This document shows positions 63,471 to 64,000 of a DNA stretch of 64,000 nucleotides, one piece after another (position 1 is the stretch's first letter; the number at the start of each line of letters is the position of its first letter). The position numbers and the translations under genes were made by a program. Below the pieces are notes generated by a model that had not been told where the DNA came from, made no database searches, and saw nothing but the letters and a program-made list of their open reading frames with translations. The stretch comes from an uncultured Bacteroidota bacterium (GTDB taxonomy: Bacteria; Bacteroidota; Bacteroidia; Chitinophagales; Chitinophagaceae): assembly GCA_903824665.1 (NCBI GenBank), contig CAIJXT010000020.1:41393-105392 (forward strand), in the 5' to 3' direction.

Positions 63471-64000
63471 TTATTGCTCCATAACAAAATGGAACACCTT
63501 CTGTTCGTTTCCGCTCCGTATGGTCAGTATGTACATACCGTTCGCCAGCGTGTTGTCCAGTTGTACCTGTGTGTCTATCGTGCCGTTTCTGGCCTGCAGC
63601 ACACCACGGTATACTACCTGACCCAGCATGTTCGTCACGTCGGCTTCCACTTCCGCATTACCAGTGCTGCCCAGTGTACCACGTATCGTAAACATACCCT
63701 TGTTCGGGTTGGGAAGCAGCCTGATGTCGCCGCCAAGACTACCCACACTGCCATTGCCCAGTGGTGATACCGTGATAAACACCCAGTCAAATGTGCCGAT
63801 GTTCGCACACACGCCGCTGCTCGTTACCATACATGTGATCGAGTCATAATCGTTGAAGATGCTCGTATACGTATCCTGTGTCGCACCTGCTACCGGGAAC
63901 CCGTTCACCTTCCACTGATACTTCGGATTCGCGCCTCCGTCCGTAACCACTGCCAGCAGCGTTACCGGCTTGCCCGTCTCTACTGCAAGGCCCGGTGCCG
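63471..64000 (-). CDS. C-terminal part of a T9SS cargo protein (truncated by the window)
   Basis: The frame stays open to the window edge, so the start is outside; at least 176 residues are visible. The visible N-terminal part is an Ig-like unit (GLAVETGKPVTLLAMVTDGG; GVCANIGTFDWVFITVSP) of a type that usually comes in tandem. The last 80 residues (IRLLPNPNKGMFTIRGTLGS, ending KVFHFVMEQ) are a T9SS C-terminal sorting domain. It is presumably a large multi-repeat surface protein. A good terminator follows its stop. Confidence 0.85.
   Translation of the reverse strand, partial: APGLAVETGKPVTLLAVVTDGGANPKYQWKVNGFPVAGATQDTYTSIFNDYDSITCMVTSSGVCANIGTFDWVFITVSPLGNGSVGSLGGDIRLLPNPNKGMFTIRGTLGSTGNAEVEADVTNMLGQVVYRGVLQARNGTIDTQVQLDNTLANGMYILTIRSGNEQKVFHFVMEQ

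Noticed and set aside
1..64000. tRNA genes, CRISPR array, insertion sequence or phage genes
   Set aside because: No cloverleaf, regularly spaced repeat, transposase or integrase was seen on either strand by reading; a dedicated scan was not possible.

Overview
This window looks like a chromosomal segment from a Gram-negative Bacteroidota, most likely Chitinophagales/Chitinophagaceae-like; the genus cannot be named from sequence alone. The pointers are: type IX secretion (T9SS) C-terminal sorting domains on four proteins (24852-26288, 32409-33413, 53978-55828, 63471-end), a PorT homologue, a PorE-like TPR/PD40/OmpA protein, an LpxC-FabZ fusion in the lipid A cluster, and a recurring promoter element TAnnTTTG, in several cases with a TTTG/ATTG box 18-20 bp upstream (the Bacteroidota -33/-7 consensus). 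Shine-Dalgarno sequences are mostly weak. No tRNA, rRNA, CRISPR array, insertion sequence or prophage was seen, and most of the window reads as core chromosome.

Layout. 1-9.4 kb: small membrane and hypothetical proteins, a stand-alone secreted protein resembling the C-terminal part of GldM, two convergent AsmA-like proteins, an acyltransferase-like protein and a Rossmann-fold protein. 9.5-23.6 kb (minus strand): an Omp28-like lipoprotein and the joined S10-spc ribosomal cluster in canonical order rpsJ-rplC-rplD-rplW-rplB-rpsS-rplV-rpsC-rplP-rpmC-rpsQ-rplN-rplX-rplE-rpsN-rpsH-rplF-rplR-rpsE-rpmD-rplO-secY-map. It has its own strong promoter and stops at map: the infA/rpmJ/rpsM/rpsK/rpsD/rpoA/rplQ block is not here, and fusA/rpsG/rpsL are not upstream. 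23.9-34 kb: secreted NHL-repeat protein, PorT, a candidate small RNA, an EGF-like lipoprotein, bacilliredoxin, isocitrate dehydrogenase, deoxyribose-phosphate aldolase, a SPOR protein, a family 2 glycosyltransferase, a T9SS cargo and a peroxiredoxin. 34-44 kb: two TPR-fronted histidine kinases (one hybrid with receiver and HPt), an acyltransferase, the PorE-like protein and a DUF2130 protein. 44-50.6 kb (minus): a WG-repeat protein and a compact four-gene unit, beta-barrel protein -> MORN-repeat protein -> redoxin -> cytochrome c/copper monooxygenase-like protein, with a well-formed promoter overlapped by an inverted repeat. 51-64 kb: formylglycine-generating-enzyme-like protein, FtcD fusion, S41 peptidase, RNase Y, C40 peptidase, the HD-lpxD-lpxC/fabZ-lpxA cluster, and the 3' end of a T9SS cargo that runs off the window.

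The parts most worth a second look are the four-gene MORN/redoxin/copper-protein operon with its operator-like repeat, the neighbouring intergenic region holding three exact copies of a 12-bp element, the candidate small RNA at 27.4 kb, the RGG-like tail on ribosomal protein S3, and the truncated ribosomal supercluster with a hairpin between rplO and secY. No search was run; family names are from recognition of motifs and architecture.
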